From JAWKWA01 sp041397765 (GTDB taxonomy: Bacteria > Pseudomonadota > Alphaproteobacteria > Rhizobiales > Hyphomicrobiaceae): a DNA stretch of 64,000 bases. The stretch lies in NCBI GenBank assembly GCA_041397765.1, contig JAWKWA010000022.1, positions 7,929 to 71,928 on the forward strand, read 5' to 3'. A model generated the notes under the pieces. That model had not been told where the DNA came from. It searched no databases and worked only from the letters and a program-made list of their open reading frames with translations. Below are positions 38,201 through 46,261 of this stretch, in pieces (positions within the stretch are counted from its first letter, which is position 1; each line of letters opens with the position of its first letter). The translations under genes and the position numbers were made by a program.

Positions 38201-39003
38201 GCAATATCGAGGGCGGCCTCGGCCAGATCAGGGTCGATCTCGACGGCGGCGGGGCGGCCGACAAGACCGGCATCCTCTATGCCCGCGACTTCCTCGTCCT
38301 CAACGACGCCGTGACCACCCAGGTGCTGTCGAAGGCGCCCGACACGGTGCGCAACAGCCAGACCCGGCGCTCCGAGCAGAACCAGCGGACCGGCCTCTTC
38401 TTCTCGCACATGCGCGTGCCCTTCTCGGTCGGCGAGGGCCAGCTCGTACTCTACGACAGCTTCGTCAACGGCCCTGCCATCGGCGCGACGATCCGCGGCA
38501 AGATGGATTTCGGGCGCTCGGTCGTCGAGATGACCGGCACCTATGTGCCCCTCTATGGCGTCAACTCGGTGCTGCAGGGGGTGCCGCTGTTCAGCGAGAT
38601 CTTCAACGGGGCGACGGGCGAGGGCATTTTCGGCATCAATTTCCGCATCGTCGGACCGATCGCCAATCCGCAGGTCGAGTTCATTCCGATGTCGGCGCTG
38701 ACGCCCGGCATCTTCCGCAAGATCTTCGACTTCTCGCCGCCGAGCCTCGAGATCAGCCCGGCCGACAAGGCCGCCGAGGCCGATCCGGTGCCGACGGTCT
38801 CCTCGAGCTCGCCGCCGGTGACCGCCGAGGAGGCCGATGCGCCAAGGACGGGCGAGACCTCGATCGGCACCGCCATGCCGCCGGTCACCGCCATCGTTCC
38901 CGACAGCACCAAGCACGACAAGGGCTCCAGCACGAAGTCCGGCCGATCCAAGGCGAAGGCCGAGGATACGGTCGAGGGCTGGCAGCCGAGGCTGCGGCAA
39001 TGA
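35236..39003 (+). CDS. Very large AsmA/YhdP-like envelope protein
   Basis: This 1255-residue protein has one N-terminal membrane segment (about 22-45, VGVEVLIGLAFVAIVLLGAL) and a long periplasmic region of beta-rich repeats. The DUF3971-type N-terminal portion and AsmA-like C-terminal portion (LYDSFVNGPAIGATIRGKMD, EMTGTYVPLYGVNSVLQGVPLF) place it with YhdP-type proteins, proposed to carry phospholipids to the outer membrane. The C-terminal 85 residues are disordered. The start is uncertain: I used the ATG at 35236, but the frame is open from a GTG at 35089. It is monocistronic. Confidence 0.85.
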   Translation: MPRRIALSSLRATPALRGSRRALIVGVEVLIGLAFVAIVLLGALHVRLLRGPIDVGFLVAPIEAAINEEISPLQVSIARAVVRQDSGAVGVSFRLEDIKVSEPDGAVVAVAPSAGIGLSGEALLSGRFAPSRIELIRPVLLVTYSERFGLTVATARSLAGIAEDRPAAASGADAASEAGTVAAEAATATPDETSPTRFPLARTAAEALASARRQASASAFLSSLVLSDAHLVFDHAGRRDIFPMPSFSLALDHRQKRSFIAGDGAIALKSGPAGFSFRIDESEKTQQIRLQVRLDDLVPKDLSQSLPEFKALSALGMAISGDLDLDLSHDGEVRNVEADLELGPGPVEIASLDMRPLTLTGGNLKLRYVGEDGRFEVLPSELRTGVSHTLASGTAVPRKVGVGLTLWDFKLAFRDTVLGDAETGLGPLGIDDWQVRGNFQPTSGLVTIDRMTIRDAGGGLDLTGRLSPTSGIKVEAVLGAMDVEVFKRLWPAALGPDARAWVARSITAGRIKQGALRLDLDSDRLAALSRNEPLTGEAVIAVLEAGDLAIDYAEGLPPLSAPEGTLRLEGTSLAVSIPAASAVLPSGRALTLGTATLAIPAILAETAAADIGFDVEGPVEAAAEFADLPAIARTTTSGLSPSDLTGKASGRIELRVPLLREVKMADLGMAGHLRLTDLHSERQFGPARLQGGTVDLTLADGGLEAKGDLLLNGVSAELSLVRRLDRTGADQPPLRIKAVLDASDRLQLGLSVNHFLRGDLPVTVTVGRGKDAAGGDWPPVHVEADLTGSELVLENMAWRKPPGEKAVLEFDVGEGRGEGTELRNFRILGDDIAIAGTAALGADRRLVSFNFPDFSFNVITHLNIAGELGADNIWNVNALGDSYDGRSLFRSLFSAGQLTDQALPTSTTASNGINLRASIRTIVGFSDTTLENVEVRMRRRDGRLTALDVNGMLDGRKPLVVKLTEGSKRVMIAETRDAGTAFRLIGVYGNIEGGLGQIRVDLDGGGAADKTGILYARDFLVLNDAVTTQVLSKAPDTVRNSQTRRSEQNQRTGLFFSHMRVPFSVGEGQLVLYDSFVNGPAIGATIRGKMDFGRSVVEMTGTYVPLYGVNSVLQGVPLFSEIFNGATGEGIFGINFRIVGPIANPQVEFIPMSALTPGIFRKIFDFSPPSLEISPADKAAEADPVPTVSSSSPPVTAEEADAPRTGETSIGTAMPPVTAIVPDSTKHDKGSSTKSGRSKAKAEDTVEGWQPRLRQ

Positions 39004-39383
39004 CGGGGGCGGCGGCGAGCGGCGGCCCCACCGGGCGGGCACGGGATGGCGGTGCCGGCAGCCCGGCGCGGCCGGAGCGGGAAACCGGCTCGTTGCTCCG
39101 AATGCGGACGGCACGGCGCTTGCAGGCAGTGTGCCGCGGCGGGACGGCCCGTTTAGCTGGGGAAAGCGCCCGGCCTCGATCCGCGCGACGATTTCCGGCT
39201 TGTCGGTGTTCGCGCGTCACTCATAGATCGGGGATGATCTGCCGATTCGGCCTGTCGCTCAGGGCGGCCGTCCGGTGACGCCTCGTTGACAGGTGCGAAT
39301 CCGGGCCGGGCGCGTCGATACCGGCCCATCGCGATGGCCGCGCGGGAACGAAACAGACAGCCACTTACGAACGGACGAACCAG
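39004..39383. other. Intergenic region upstream of murA
   Basis: This 380-bp stretch should include the murA promoter. I see no convincing gene, hairpin or promoter motif. Confidence 0.35.
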
Positions 39384-40673
39384 ATGGACAGGATCAGGAT
39401 CAGCGGTGGCAGGCGGCTCGAAGGCACATTGCCGATCTCGGGCGCCAAGAACGCGGCACTGCCGCTGATGATCGCGAGCATCCTCACGCCCGATACGCTC
39501 ACCCTGAAGAACGTTCCCAATCTCGCCGACGTCAATCTGCTCGCACGGATCCTGCGCAATCACGGTGTCGACCTCGCCGTCGACGGCAAGCGCGCGGTGC
39601 CGAGCCAGCATCTGGGCGAGACATTCCATCTGACGGCCCGCGACATCGTCGACACGACCGCCCCCTACGAGCTCGTCTCCAAGATGCGGGCGAGCTTCTG
39701 GGTGCTCGGCCCCCTCATCGCCCGCTGCGGCAAGGCGCGGGTCTCCATGCCCGGCGGCTGCGCCATCGGCACCCGGCCCGTCGATCTCCATCTGATCGGC
39801 CTCAAGGCGCTCGGCGCCGAGATCGACACCGACGGCGGCTATGTGATCGCCAAGGCACCCAAGGGCCTCAAGGGCGCCCGCATCATCTTTCCCAAGGTCT
39901 CGGTCGGCGCCACGCACAACGTGCTGATGGCGGCCGTGCTCGCCAAGGGCGAGACGGTGATCGAGAATGCCGCTCGCGAGCCGGAGATCGGCGATGTCGC
40001 GCGCTGCCTCAACGCCATGGGCGCCCGCATCGAGGGGATCGGCACCCAGACGCTGCGAATTGCCGGCGTCGACAGGCTGGAGGGCGCCCGCCACTGCGTG
40101 CTGCCCGACCGCATCGAGACCGGCACCTTCGCCTTCGCCGTGGCGGCGACCGGTGGCGATGTGCTGCTCGAGGGGGCCGAATATCAGGACCTCGAGGCCG
40201 CCTTCAACGTGCTGCGCGAGATCGGTGCCGAGGTGTCGGTCGAGGCCGGCGGCGTGCGGGTCCGGCGCAACGGTGCGGATCTGCTGCCGGTCTCGGTCGA
40301 GACGCAGCCCTATCCGGGCTTTCCGACCGACCTGCAGGCCCAGCTCATGGCCCTGACGGCGACAGCCCGGGGGACCTCGACGATCCGCGAGACCATCTTC
40401 GAGAACCGTTTCATGCATGTCCAGGAGCTGGTCCGGCTCGGCGCCGACATCCATCTCCACGGCGACATGGCGACCATCCGTGGCGTCAGAAAGCTGACCG
40501 GCGCCCCGGTGATGGCGACCGATCTCAGGGCCTCGGTATCGCTGGTGATCGGCGGCCTGATCGCCGAAGGCGAGACCATGATCAACCGCGTCTATCACCT
40601 CGACCGCGGCTTCGAACGGCTGGAGGAGAAGCTCGGCCGCTGCGGCGCGGCGATCGAGCGGCTGAGCGGCTGA
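39384..40673 (+). CDS. murA: UDP-N-acetylglucosamine 1-carboxyvinyltransferase
   Basis: It catalyses the first committed step of peptidoglycan synthesis, adding enolpyruvate from PEP to UDP-GlcNAc in the cytoplasm. The 429-residue EPSP-synthase-fold protein has the N-terminal GAKNAALP motif (K22/N23) and the catalytic loop SMPGGCAIGTRPVDLH with C126, the residue attacked by fosfomycin. It heads the gene set murA-DUF2948-hisD-UPF0262-phosphatase. Confidence 0.97.
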   Translation: MDRIRISGGRRLEGTLPISGAKNAALPLMIASILTPDTLTLKNVPNLADVNLLARILRNHGVDLAVDGKRAVPSQHLGETFHLTARDIVDTTAPYELVSKMRASFWVLGPLIARCGKARVSMPGGCAIGTRPVDLHLIGLKALGAEIDTDGGYVIAKAPKGLKGARIIFPKVSVGATHNVLMAAVLAKGETVIENAAREPEIGDVARCLNAMGARIEGIGTQTLRIAGVDRLEGARHCVLPDRIETGTFAFAVAATGGDVLLEGAEYQDLEAAFNVLREIGAEVSVEAGGVRVRRNGADLLPVSVETQPYPGFPTDLQAQLMALTATARGTSTIRETIFENRFMHVQELVRLGADIHLHGDMATIRGVRKLTGAPVMATDLRASVSLVIGGLIAEGETMINRVYHLDRGFERLEEKLGRCGAAIERLSG

Positions 40674-40833
40674 GCACGGCACGCGTGGCGATCTGCCGGC
40701 CGGAGGGCCGGGATCGCCGCTGTTGCACGGCCCCCGCGCCCTGGCCTATCACTCGTCTGGAAGGGGCGCCTTTCGAGCCCCGGCCTTCCCTTCCCATTGG
40801 CGGGAGGACAGGCGTCGACGACAGGAAACCGGC

Positions 40834-41334
40834 ATGACAGCGCTGAAGCTCGTGGCACTCGACCCGCAGGATCTCGCCATCATCTCCGCCCACCTCCAGG
40901 ACGCCGTCCTCAAGATCGGCGACATGGTGTTCCAGCCGAAGGCCCAGCGCTTCACCCTGATCGCCAACCGCTTCGACTGGGAGGCGGCGCACGCCAATGG
41001 CGGCCGGCCGAAGCAGGGTTTCGAGCGGCGACAGGCGGCGCTCCGCTTCGAGCGGGTCGGCGCCGCCAAGGTGCAGAACGTGCCGCTCGATGCCAAGGGC
41101 GACGTGCTGGAGCTGCTCGCCATCCAGTTCGACACGAGCGACGAGCCGGCCGGCGTGGTGACGCTCGTCTTCGCCGGCGGCGGCGCCGTGCGTCTCGAGG
41201 TCGAATGCGTCGAGGCCGAGCTGCGCGACCTCGGCCCGTCGTGGCGAACGCGCAGCCAGCCCCGGCACGCAGACGGGGAGGAGAAATCCGCTCCCCGTCC
41301 CGGCACACGCCCGGCCGGCGACCACAGCATGTGA
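40834..41334 (+). CDS. DUF2948 family protein
   Basis: A 166-residue protein of unknown function, conserved in alphaproteobacteria between murA and hisD. The family core is MTALKLVALDPQDLAIISAHLQDAV (key part LDPQDLAIISAHLQDA), FTLIANRFDWE, RRQAALRFERV and GAVRLEVECVEAELRDLG. The Pro/Arg-rich tail after about residue 138 is variable. The ATG at 40834 has AGGAAA upstream. hisD follows within 25 bp, so the two are co-transcribed. Confidence 0.88.
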   Translation: MTALKLVALDPQDLAIISAHLQDAVLKIGDMVFQPKAQRFTLIANRFDWEAAHANGGRPKQGFERRQAALRFERVGAAKVQNVPLDAKGDVLELLAIQFDTSDEPAGVVTLVFAGGGAVRLEVECVEAELRDLGPSWRTRSQPRHADGEEKSAPRPGTRPAGDHSM

Positions 41335-41357
41335 AGAGGGGGCGGCCGAACCACGCC

Positions 41358-42695
41358 ATGCCGCATCGTTTCGACACCCGCGCGGAGGATTTCGCCCCGC
41401 GCTTCGCGGCGTTTCTCGCCGCCAAGCGCGAGGCCTCGATCGAGGTCGGCGAGGAGGTGGCGCGTATCATCGCCGACGTGCGGCGGCGTGGCGACGAGGC
41501 ACTGATCGAGCTCAGCCGTCGCTTCGATGGCGCCGATCTCAAACGGCTCGGCATCCGCGTCGCGCCCGAGCGCCTGATCGAGGCCGAGCGGTCGGTGGCG
41601 CCCGACCTGCTCGCCGCCCTGCGGCTCGCCGCCGAGCGCATCGAGGCCCATCATCGCCGTCAGCTGCCCGAAAGCGGCACCTACCGGGACGCCCTCGGCG
41701 TCACGCTCGGCCAGCGCTGGACGGCGGTCGAGGCAGCCGGCCTCTACGTGCCAGGCGGCACGGCGAGCTATCCGAGCTCGGTCCTGATGAACGCCATCCC
41801 CGCCAAGGTCGCCGGCGTACCCCGCCTCGCCATGGTGGTGCCCTACAAGGACGGCGCCCTCAATCCGCTGGTGCTCGCCGCCGCCCGCGTCGCGGGGGTC
41901 GACGAGGTCTATACGATCGGCGGCGCCCAGGCCGTCGCCGCCCTCGCCTTCGGCACGAAATCCGTTGTCCCCGTCGCCAAGATCGTCGGCCCGGGCAATG
42001 CCTATGTCGCCGCCGCCAAGCGCCAGGTGTTCGGCACGGTCGGCATCGACATGATCGCGGGACCTTCGGAGGTTCTGGTGATCGCCGACCGCGACAACGA
42101 TCCCGATTGGATCGCCGCTGATCTGCTCGCCCAGGCCGAGCACGACCGGGCCGCCCAGTCGATCCTCGTCACCGACGATGCAGGATTTGCGGCGGCGGTC
42201 GAGGCGGCGGTCGAGCGGCAGCTCGCCGGTCTTGCGCGCGGCGACATCGCCACCGCCAGCTGGCAGGAGTTCGGCGCCGTCATTCTCGTCGACGATCTCG
42301 ACGAGGCTGTGCCGCTCGCCGACCGCATCGCCGCCGAGCATCTGGAGATCGCCACCCGCGATCCCGAGGCGCTCGCCGGGCGCATCCGCAATGCCGGGGC
42401 GATCTTTCTCGGTGCCCATACGCCCGAGGTGATCGGCGACTATGTGGCGGGCTCCAACCATGTGTTGCCGACCGCCCGCAGCGCCCGCTTCTCCTCCGGT
42501 CTCGGCGTTCTCGACTTCATGAAGCGCACCTCGCTGCTGAAGCTCGATGCCGCCTCGCTCGGCGCGCTGGCGCCGGCCGCCATGGCGCTCGCCCGCGCCG
42601 AGGGGCTGGACGGCCATCGCAACTCCGTCGCGATCCGCCTCGGGGCCGGGAAGGCCACCAAGGGCGACGGGCCTGCCGAAGAGGGCGGGTCATGA
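41358..42695 (+). CDS. hisD: Histidinol dehydrogenase
   Basis: It carries out the last two steps of histidine synthesis, oxidising histidinol to histidine with 2 NAD+ and Zn2+. The 445-residue protein has family motifs GLYVPGGTASYPSSVLMN, KIVGPGNAYVAAAKR and DMIAGPSEVLVIAD, the zinc/catalytic AQAEHD and SAEHLE-type (IAAEHLEIATRD) segments, and YVAGSNHVLPT. The start at 41358 is the best fit to homologues. Its stop overlaps the next gene's ATG by 4 bp (ATGA). Confidence 0.96.
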   Translation: MPHRFDTRAEDFAPRFAAFLAAKREASIEVGEEVARIIADVRRRGDEALIELSRRFDGADLKRLGIRVAPERLIEAERSVAPDLLAALRLAAERIEAHHRRQLPESGTYRDALGVTLGQRWTAVEAAGLYVPGGTASYPSSVLMNAIPAKVAGVPRLAMVVPYKDGALNPLVLAAARVAGVDEVYTIGGAQAVAALAFGTKSVVPVAKIVGPGNAYVAAAKRQVFGTVGIDMIAGPSEVLVIADRDNDPDWIAADLLAQAEHDRAAQSILVTDDAGFAAAVEAAVERQLAGLARGDIATASWQEFGAVILVDDLDEAVPLADRIAAEHLEIATRDPEALAGRIRNAGAIFLGAHTPEVIGDYVAGSNHVLPTARSARFSSGLGVLDFMKRTSLLKLDAASLGALAPAAMALARAEGLDGHRNSVAIRLGAGKATKGDGPAEEGGS

Positions 42696-43186
42696 GCGGG
42701 GAGACGAACGAAGGCGCCGAGGAATTCCGCCTCATCGACATCCAGCTCGATCCAGCCTCGATCGGGCGCAACACCGCCGATGTCGAGCACGAACGCGAGG
42801 TCGCCATTTTCGACCTGCTCGAGGGCAACTACTTCCAGCTCGAGGGACGCGAGCCCGGCCCCTACCGGCTGAAGCTCTCGATCGCCGAGGACCGGCTCGT
42901 CTTCACGGTCGGCGACCAGAACGACATACCGATCGCCACCCATATGCTGTCACTCTCGCCCTTCCGGCGCATCGTGAAGGACTACTTCCTCATCTGCGGC
43001 AGCTATTTCGAGGCGATCCGGACCCAGCCGGCGAGCCGCATCGAGGCCATCGACATGGGCCGGCGCGGCCTGCACGACGAAGGCAGCCGGCTGCTGATGG
43101 AGCGGCTGAAGGGCAAGATCAACGTCGATTTCCAGACGGCGAGGCGGCTCTTCACGCTGGTCTCGGCTCTTCACTGGAAGGGCTGA
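42692..43186 (+). CDS. UPF0262 family protein
   Basis: A 164-residue alphaproteobacterial protein of unknown function. The conserved parts are RLIDIQLDPASIGRNTADVEHER, in which LDPASIGRNTADVEHERE is the core, FHLxLSI-like YRLKLSIAEDRLVF and SLSPFRRIVKDYFLICGSYF. It overlaps hisD by 4 bp (ATGA), showing translational coupling, and precedes the phosphatase gene by 16 bp. Confidence 0.92.
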   Translation: MSGETNEGAEEFRLIDIQLDPASIGRNTADVEHEREVAIFDLLEGNYFQLEGREPGPYRLKLSIAEDRLVFTVGDQNDIPIATHMLSLSPFRRIVKDYFLICGSYFEAIRTQPASRIEAIDMGRRGLHDEGSRLLMERLKGKINVDFQTARRLFTLVSALHWKG

Positions 43187-43202
43187 GGGAGGGAGCCGGC
43201 CG

Positions 43203-43646
43203 ATGGGCGACCTTCCGGGCGCGGTGCTGTTCGCCTGCACCATGAATGCCGTGCGCTCGCCGATGGCGGCGGCCATCCTGCGCCATCTGCTCGGCCACCG
43301 GATCTATGTTGCCTCGGCGGGGGTGCGCGCGGGCGAGCCCGATCCCTTCATCATCCAAGTCATGGACGAGATCGGCATCGACGTGTCGGGCCACACGCCC
43401 AATGCCATCGCCGATCTCTACGATACTTCGTTCGACCTCGTCATCTCGCTGTCGCCGGAGGCGCACCATCAGGCGCTCGAGATGACACGGACCATGGCGG
43501 TCGATGTCGAATACTGGCCAACGCTCGATCCGAGCCTGCAACAGGGCAATCGCGACCAGCGGCTCGACGCCTATCGCGCGCTGCGCGACCAGCTCTTCCG
43601 GCGTATCAAGCAGCGCTTCCACCTCGAAGGCGCACCGGTGGTGTGA
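43203..43646 (+). CDS. Low-molecular-weight protein tyrosine phosphatase family protein
   Basis: A 147-residue cytoplasmic protein with the P-loop C-x5-R-S near the N-terminus (CTMNAVRSPMA, C12 and R18) and the late acid loop WPTLDPS, as in LMW-PTP and thioredoxin-type arsenate reductases. In this locus position alphaproteobacteria carry it after UPF0262. The natural substrate is unknown. It is the last gene of the murA-hisD set. Confidence 0.88.
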   Translation: MGDLPGAVLFACTMNAVRSPMAAAILRHLLGHRIYVASAGVRAGEPDPFIIQVMDEIGIDVSGHTPNAIADLYDTSFDLVISLSPEAHHQALEMTRTMAVDVEYWPTLDPSLQQGNRDQRLDAYRALRDQLFRRIKQRFHLEGAPVV

Positions 43647-43762
43647 GGCGGCGGGTCGCCAATGAATGCGGCCCGGCGCGCCAGGCTCGCGACGGATCGA
43701 ACCTGACCCAGGCAAGGCCTGCATGGCGCCGGCCCATTCCCGGCATCTCCCAGAATGACGAA

Positions 43763-43793
43763 GCGGCGGAACGGGAAAACCCCGCTCCGCCGC
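43763..43793. terminator. Bidirectional terminator between phosphatase and RTX gene
   Basis: The hairpin GCGGCGGA...TCCGCCGC has 8-bp outer arms and an inner CGGG/CCCG pair around an A-run. It lies between convergent genes. Confidence 0.65.
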
Positions 43794-43827
43794 GTTCGGC
43801 CGCGCCTCGATCAACGACCGTCCATCC

Positions 43828-44536
43828 TCACAGATCGAAGTCGCCGGCGCTGAGGCCCTTGAGGCCGGTGAGCTGGATCTGGAAATCCGCCTTGCCGTCG
43901 CCGTTGGTGTCGCCCTCGATGATGGTCTTGTCGCTGGCCGTGCCGGGAAGGTTGATCTTCACATAGTGAAGCTCACCCTTGACGCCGTGGAAGCCCTGGC
44001 CGCCGATCCACTTGAAGGCGTTGTTGCCGCCGACGCCGGTCTTCGCATCGATCGAGGAAAGGTCGATCGTATCGAGATTGTGCTGGAAGTCGGTGATGAC
44101 GTCGCGGGTCCCGTTCTTGCCGATATGCGACACGGCGTCGAAGTCGAAGGTGTCGCCACCGCTGCCGCCGGTCAGGAAATCGCGGCCGGCACCGCCATTG
44201 AGGTAGTCGTCGCCCGTGCCGCCATTCAGCCGGTCGGAACCCGCGCCACCCGACAGACTGTCGAGACCATCGCCACCATTGATGATGTTCGCGCCCGAAT
44301 TGCCCGTGATGGCATTGTCGAGCGCATTGCCGGTGGCTGTCTTGGCGCTGCCGTAGATGCGCAGATTCTCGACATCGGCGCCGAGCGCGTAGGAAACCAT
44401 CGAGATCACGGTATCCGTGCCCTCGCCGGAATTCTCAGTGACGACGTCGCCGGCGCTGTCGACGATATAGGTGTCGTCGCCGAGGCCGCCGGCCATGGTG
44501 TCGTCGCCGGTGCCGCCGTTCAGCGTGTCGTTGCCG
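43828..44536. repeat. 709-bp direct repeat, copy 1 (RTX cassette)
   Basis: This segment, coding for the RTX repeats and secretion domain of RTX protein 1, matches 45553-46261 with about nine differences by eye (near 99% identity). Homology stops abruptly at both ends of the shared C-terminal cassette. Confidence 0.9.
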
Positions 44537-45429
44537 CTGAGGCCGAAGAGCTGATCAGCCGCAGATGTGCCGATGAACGTGTTGTCGCCGGGGGTCCCGG
44601 GGTTGGGCGTATCGATGAAGACGACTGCGGTGTTGTTGCTGCCGTTCACCGACGCATCGAACGTGTTGTCGGCGATGACCGTGCCATCCTCGCGCACACG
44701 CAGTGCCGTGGCGAAGCGGTTGGTGAAGCCGGTGAACACATTGCCGCTGATGGTGGAGTCTGCCACATCCAGCGTCACGAGCGTATTGCCCTGGGCCGAT
44801 GTGTTGTCGTCCGAGCTGATGCCACCGGCAGTGCCCGAGATGATGTTGTTGGTGAAAGTGACGTGGTGCTGAATGCCTGTGTTGGTGTTGCCCCCGAAGA
44901 CCACGAGCTGGCGCGGCACATTGTTCCCGACATCGAACTGGGTGGCAAAGCCGATTCCGCTCGGCTGGGCGCCGACGAATGTCTGCCCCGTGAACTCGTT
45001 GCTGTCGATGAGGATGTTCGAGATCGCGGCACCGAACTCGGTCAGAAGGCCATGGTCACCATTGGCGCGGACCTCGTTGCCCTGGATCGTGATGCCGGTA
45101 TGGGCACCCTGCAGGTAGATGGCGGCGTTCTCGATGGCTCCATTTCCGTTGTTGCCGATGATCGTGAAGCCCTGACCAATGCCGCCGATCACGACGTCAT
45201 TGACGTTGGGATCGATTTCGATCGCACCGAGCGCCGAGTTCTGTCCAGTGATGGTCGTCACTCCTTTGCCCGATGCGGACAAGAGGGTGAGTGACTTGGT
45301 GATGATGACGTCCTCGGCATAGTTGCCGGCGTTGACGATGATGGTATCACCGGATGCGGCAGCGACCACGGCTGCCGAGATGGTAGTGAAATCCCCGCCG
45401 CCGCCCTGGTCGACGATGATGGTTGCCAT
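43828..45429 (-). CDS. Secreted beta-helix / RTX repeat protein 1
   Basis: A 533-residue protein with no Sec signal. It starts MATIIVDQGGGGDF. A right-handed beta-helix head (about 15-290, pectin-lyase type: AASGDTIIVNAGNYAEDVII) is followed by RTX Ca2+-binding repeats (about 300-420, GNDTLNGGTGDDTMAGGLGD). The C-terminal domain is serralysin-like (about 425-533, TFDFDAVSHIGKNGTRDVI), ending LSAGDFDL, the usual type I secretion signal region. It is probably an extracellular adhesin or polysaccharide-binding protein; enzyme activity is unproven. GGGAG precedes the ATG at 45429. No type I secretion genes are in the window. The 3' 709 bp are nearly identical to its neighbour. Confidence 0.88.
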   Translation of the reverse strand: MATIIVDQGGGGDFTTISAAVVAAASGDTIIVNAGNYAEDVIITKSLTLLSASGKGVTTITGQNSALGAIEIDPNVNDVVIGGIGQGFTIIGNNGNGAIENAAIYLQGAHTGITIQGNEVRANGDHGLLTEFGAAISNILIDSNEFTGQTFVGAQPSGIGFATQFDVGNNVPRQLVVFGGNTNTGIQHHVTFTNNIISGTAGGISSDDNTSAQGNTLVTLDVADSTISGNVFTGFTNRFATALRVREDGTVIADNTFDASVNGSNNTAVVFIDTPNPGTPGDNTFIGTSAADQLFGLSGNDTLNGGTGDDTMAGGLGDDTYIVDSAGDVVTENSGEGTDTVISMVSYALGADVENLRIYGSAKTATGNALDNAITGNSGANIINGGDGLDSLSGGAGSDRLNGGTGDDYLNGGAGRDFLTGGSGGDTFDFDAVSHIGKNGTRDVITDFQHNLDTIDLSSIDAKTGVGGNNAFKWIGGQGFHGVKGELHYVKINLPGTASDKTIIEGDTNGDGKADFQIQLTGLKGLSAGDFDL

Positions 45430-45552
45430 GAACTGAACTCCCGATTGCCGCACGAAATGGTAGCGATCCTTCTGGGATCGGATTGTCGGGCACTCCGACG
45501 ACTGGCGTTCAGGGCCTCCGCAAACCTGAGGCGGCTCGGGAGGCCCTGGACC

Positions 45553-46261
45553 TCACAGATCGAAATCGCCGGCGCTGAGGCCCTTGAGGCCGGTGAGCTG
45601 GATCTGGAAATCCGCCTTGCCGTCGCCGTTGGTGTCGCCCTCGATGATGGTCTTGTCGTTGGCGGTGCCGGCGAGGTTGACCTTCACAAAGTGAAGCTCA
45701 CCCTTGACGCCGTGGAAGCCCTGGCCGCCGATCCACTTGAAGGCGTTGTTGCCGCCGACGCCGGTCTTCGCATCGATCGAGGAAAGGTCGATCGTATCGA
45801 GATTGTGCTGGAAGTCGGTGATGACGTCGCGGGTCCCGTTCTTGCCGATATGCGACACGGCGTCGAAGTCGAAGGTGTCGCCACCGCTGCCGCCGGTCAG
45901 GAAATCGCGGCCGGCACCGCCATTGAGGTAGTCGTCGCCCGTGCCGCCATTCAGCCGGTCGGAACCCGCGCCACCCGACAGACTGTCGAGACCATCGCCA
46001 CCATTGATGATGTTCGCGCCCGAATTGCCCGTGATGGCATTGTCGAGCGCATTGCCGGTGGCTGTCTTGGCGCTGCCGTAGATGCGCAGATTCTCGACAT
46101 CGGCGCCGAGCGCGTAGGAAACCGTCGAGATCACGGTATCCGTGCCCTCGCCGGAATTCTCCGTGACGACGTCGCCGGCGCTGTCGACGATATAGGTGTC
46201 GTCGCCGAGGCCGCCGGCCATGGTGTCGTCGCCGGTGCCGCCGTTCAGCGTGTCGTTGCCG
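45553..46261. repeat. 709-bp direct repeat, copy 2 (RTX cassette)
   Basis: This is the partner of 43828-44536 at an offset of 1725 bp. It encodes the C-terminal RTX and secretion domain of RTX protein 2. Confidence 0.9.
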
